DNA of 64,000 nucleotides from an uncultured Limosilactobacillus sp. (lineage in GTDB: Bacteria > Bacillota > Bacilli > Lactobacillales > Lactobacillaceae). Both the position numbers and the translations under genes were made by a program. The stretch is taken from the NCBI RefSeq assembly GCF_934202705.1, contig NZ_CAKPYE010000003.1, positions 62,001 to 126,000 on the forward strand, given 5' to 3'. Positions within the stretch are counted from its first letter, which is position 1. Every line of letters starts with the position of its first letter. A model generated the notes under the pieces. The model worked only from the letters and a program-made list of their open reading frames with translations. It was not told the origin of the DNA and did no database searches. This document shows positions 63,363-64,000 of the stretch, in pieces.

Positions 63363-64000
63363 TCATTCAACTTTGTTGACCAATTGATTAAACTGGTCGT
63401 CAGACTTATTAATCTTGCCATCCGGGCCAATCAGGTCTTTAATCCCATTAATAGGCTGCAAATCATTCAGTGTCTGATCAGTCGTAGCATTAATGGTTTG
63501 AACTTCTGGCTGATACTTTTGATCATCTTTAATTTGACCATCACTATTTAACTCAGTTCCCATGGCAAGTCGTTGTGGCTTCCACCAACTAAAGTTATTT
63601 AAGAACTGGTTAAGGTATGGCGTTTGATATGAAACCCCTTCGCCGGCATTTGAAGCAAAGTTACCATTATCAAACTTAGCAGTTCCGTCACCGGCTTGGT
63701 TAGCAGCCATCGCAACTTGACCATTCGAGTTGTAGAATTGGTCGACGCCATCAGGCAAGCTGCCACCATGAGCATGCTGCCCTTGAGCGATAAATTGGTT
63801 AGCCTTGTCACCCCATGGGTTCTGGTTATGTTCAGATTCTAGATACCAAACATAATTTGGTGTTGTCGTGGTATTCCCTTGGAGCCATTGTTCAACTGGG
63901 GTCACGGCATTGTTTTTATTATGATTAATCCAAACATCATTAGAACTACCTTCAAGACGCAAGAGGTTCCCACTTTGCGCACCAGTCCGTTGTAAGTTGA
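63363..64000 (-). CDS. N-terminal part of the same adhesin (5' end outside window), terminated by in-frame TGA
   Basis: Open from the window edge on minus, in the same frame as the downstream part, ending DDQFNQLVNKVE then TGA. The visible part (about 210 residues) reads like the N-terminal binding region of large lactobacillar surface proteins, including TGAQSGNLLRLEGSSNDVWI and WYLESEHNQNPWGDKANQF. The start and signal peptide lie beyond the window. Reading across the TGA gives a continuous protein. Confidence 0.65.
   Translation of the reverse strand, partial: NLQRTGAQSGNLLRLEGSSNDVWINHNKNNAVTPVEQWLQGNTTTTPNYVWYLESEHNQNPWGDKANQFIAQGQHAHGGSLPDGVDQFYNSNGQVAMAANQAGDGTAKFDNGNFASNAGEGVSYQTPYLNQFLNNFSWWKPQRLAMGTELNSDGQIKDDQKYQPEVQTINATTDQTLNDLQPINGIKDLIGPDGKINKSDDQFNQLVNKVE

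Overview
The window looks like a low-to-medium GC Gram-positive chromosome from a host-associated lactobacillus, most likely a Limosilactobacillus-type heterofermenter. The evidence is strong AGGAGG ribosome binding sites, LPQTG sortase-anchored mucus-adhesin-like proteins with a YSIRK-like and a KxYKxGKxW-type signal, T-box and THF riboswitch control, a CcpA cre site, D-lactate dehydrogenase, and small ECF/NhaC transporters. The species cannot be fixed from the sequence alone.

Region 1-10.3 kb is accessory metabolism. It holds a partial L-serine dehydratase beta subunit, a class I amidotransferase, a DUF4767-type lipoprotein, YaaA, a THF-riboswitch-controlled folate S component (FolT), a DUF915 hydrolase with an MFS exporter, a zinc alcohol dehydrogenase, a second DHA2 MFS exporter, and a PhzF-like/YczE-like pair.

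Region 10.3-26.5 kb is a surface-adhesin island. It contains a 1439-residue LPQTG mucus-binding-type protein, an L,D-transpeptidase, two tiny membrane proteins, and a giant (about 3.4 kcodon) adhesin with 14 MBG-like repeats. One in-frame TAA separates the signal peptide of the giant adhesin from the rest.

Region 27.4-28.8 kb is gene-poor. It carries a candidate type I toxin-antitoxin locus (a short ORF, an antisense extended -10 promoter, and opposing terminators) and the C-terminal scrap of a Rib-type surface protein next to guaA.

Region 28.8-58.9 kb is mostly housekeeping. In order: guaA; a small alarmone synthetase with a two-component system; coaA; a GNAT protein; an LTA synthase; a HelD-type ATPase; DedA; a phosphatase; hflX; D-LDH; an ARG-box-preceded amino-acid binding protein with an M20 peptidase; an ExoIII-like protein that has lost two acidic catalytic residues; a YhgE/Pip exporter with a TetR regulator; galM with a cre; a DUF1275 protein; a diverged triosephosphate isomerase; DUF1836/DegV; a T-box-controlled NhaC transporter; a MazG-like enzyme; and an amino acid permease.

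Region 59-64 kb is a second large Rib/Mub-type LPQTG adhesin running off the window edge. It too is interrupted by a single in-frame stop (TGA). The most notable signals are the two adhesins broken by different in-frame nonsense codons, the candidate type I toxin-antitoxin locus at 28 kb, the T-box leader followed by a 13-codon ORF, and the enzyme paralogues with altered active sites (ExoIII-like, TIM).
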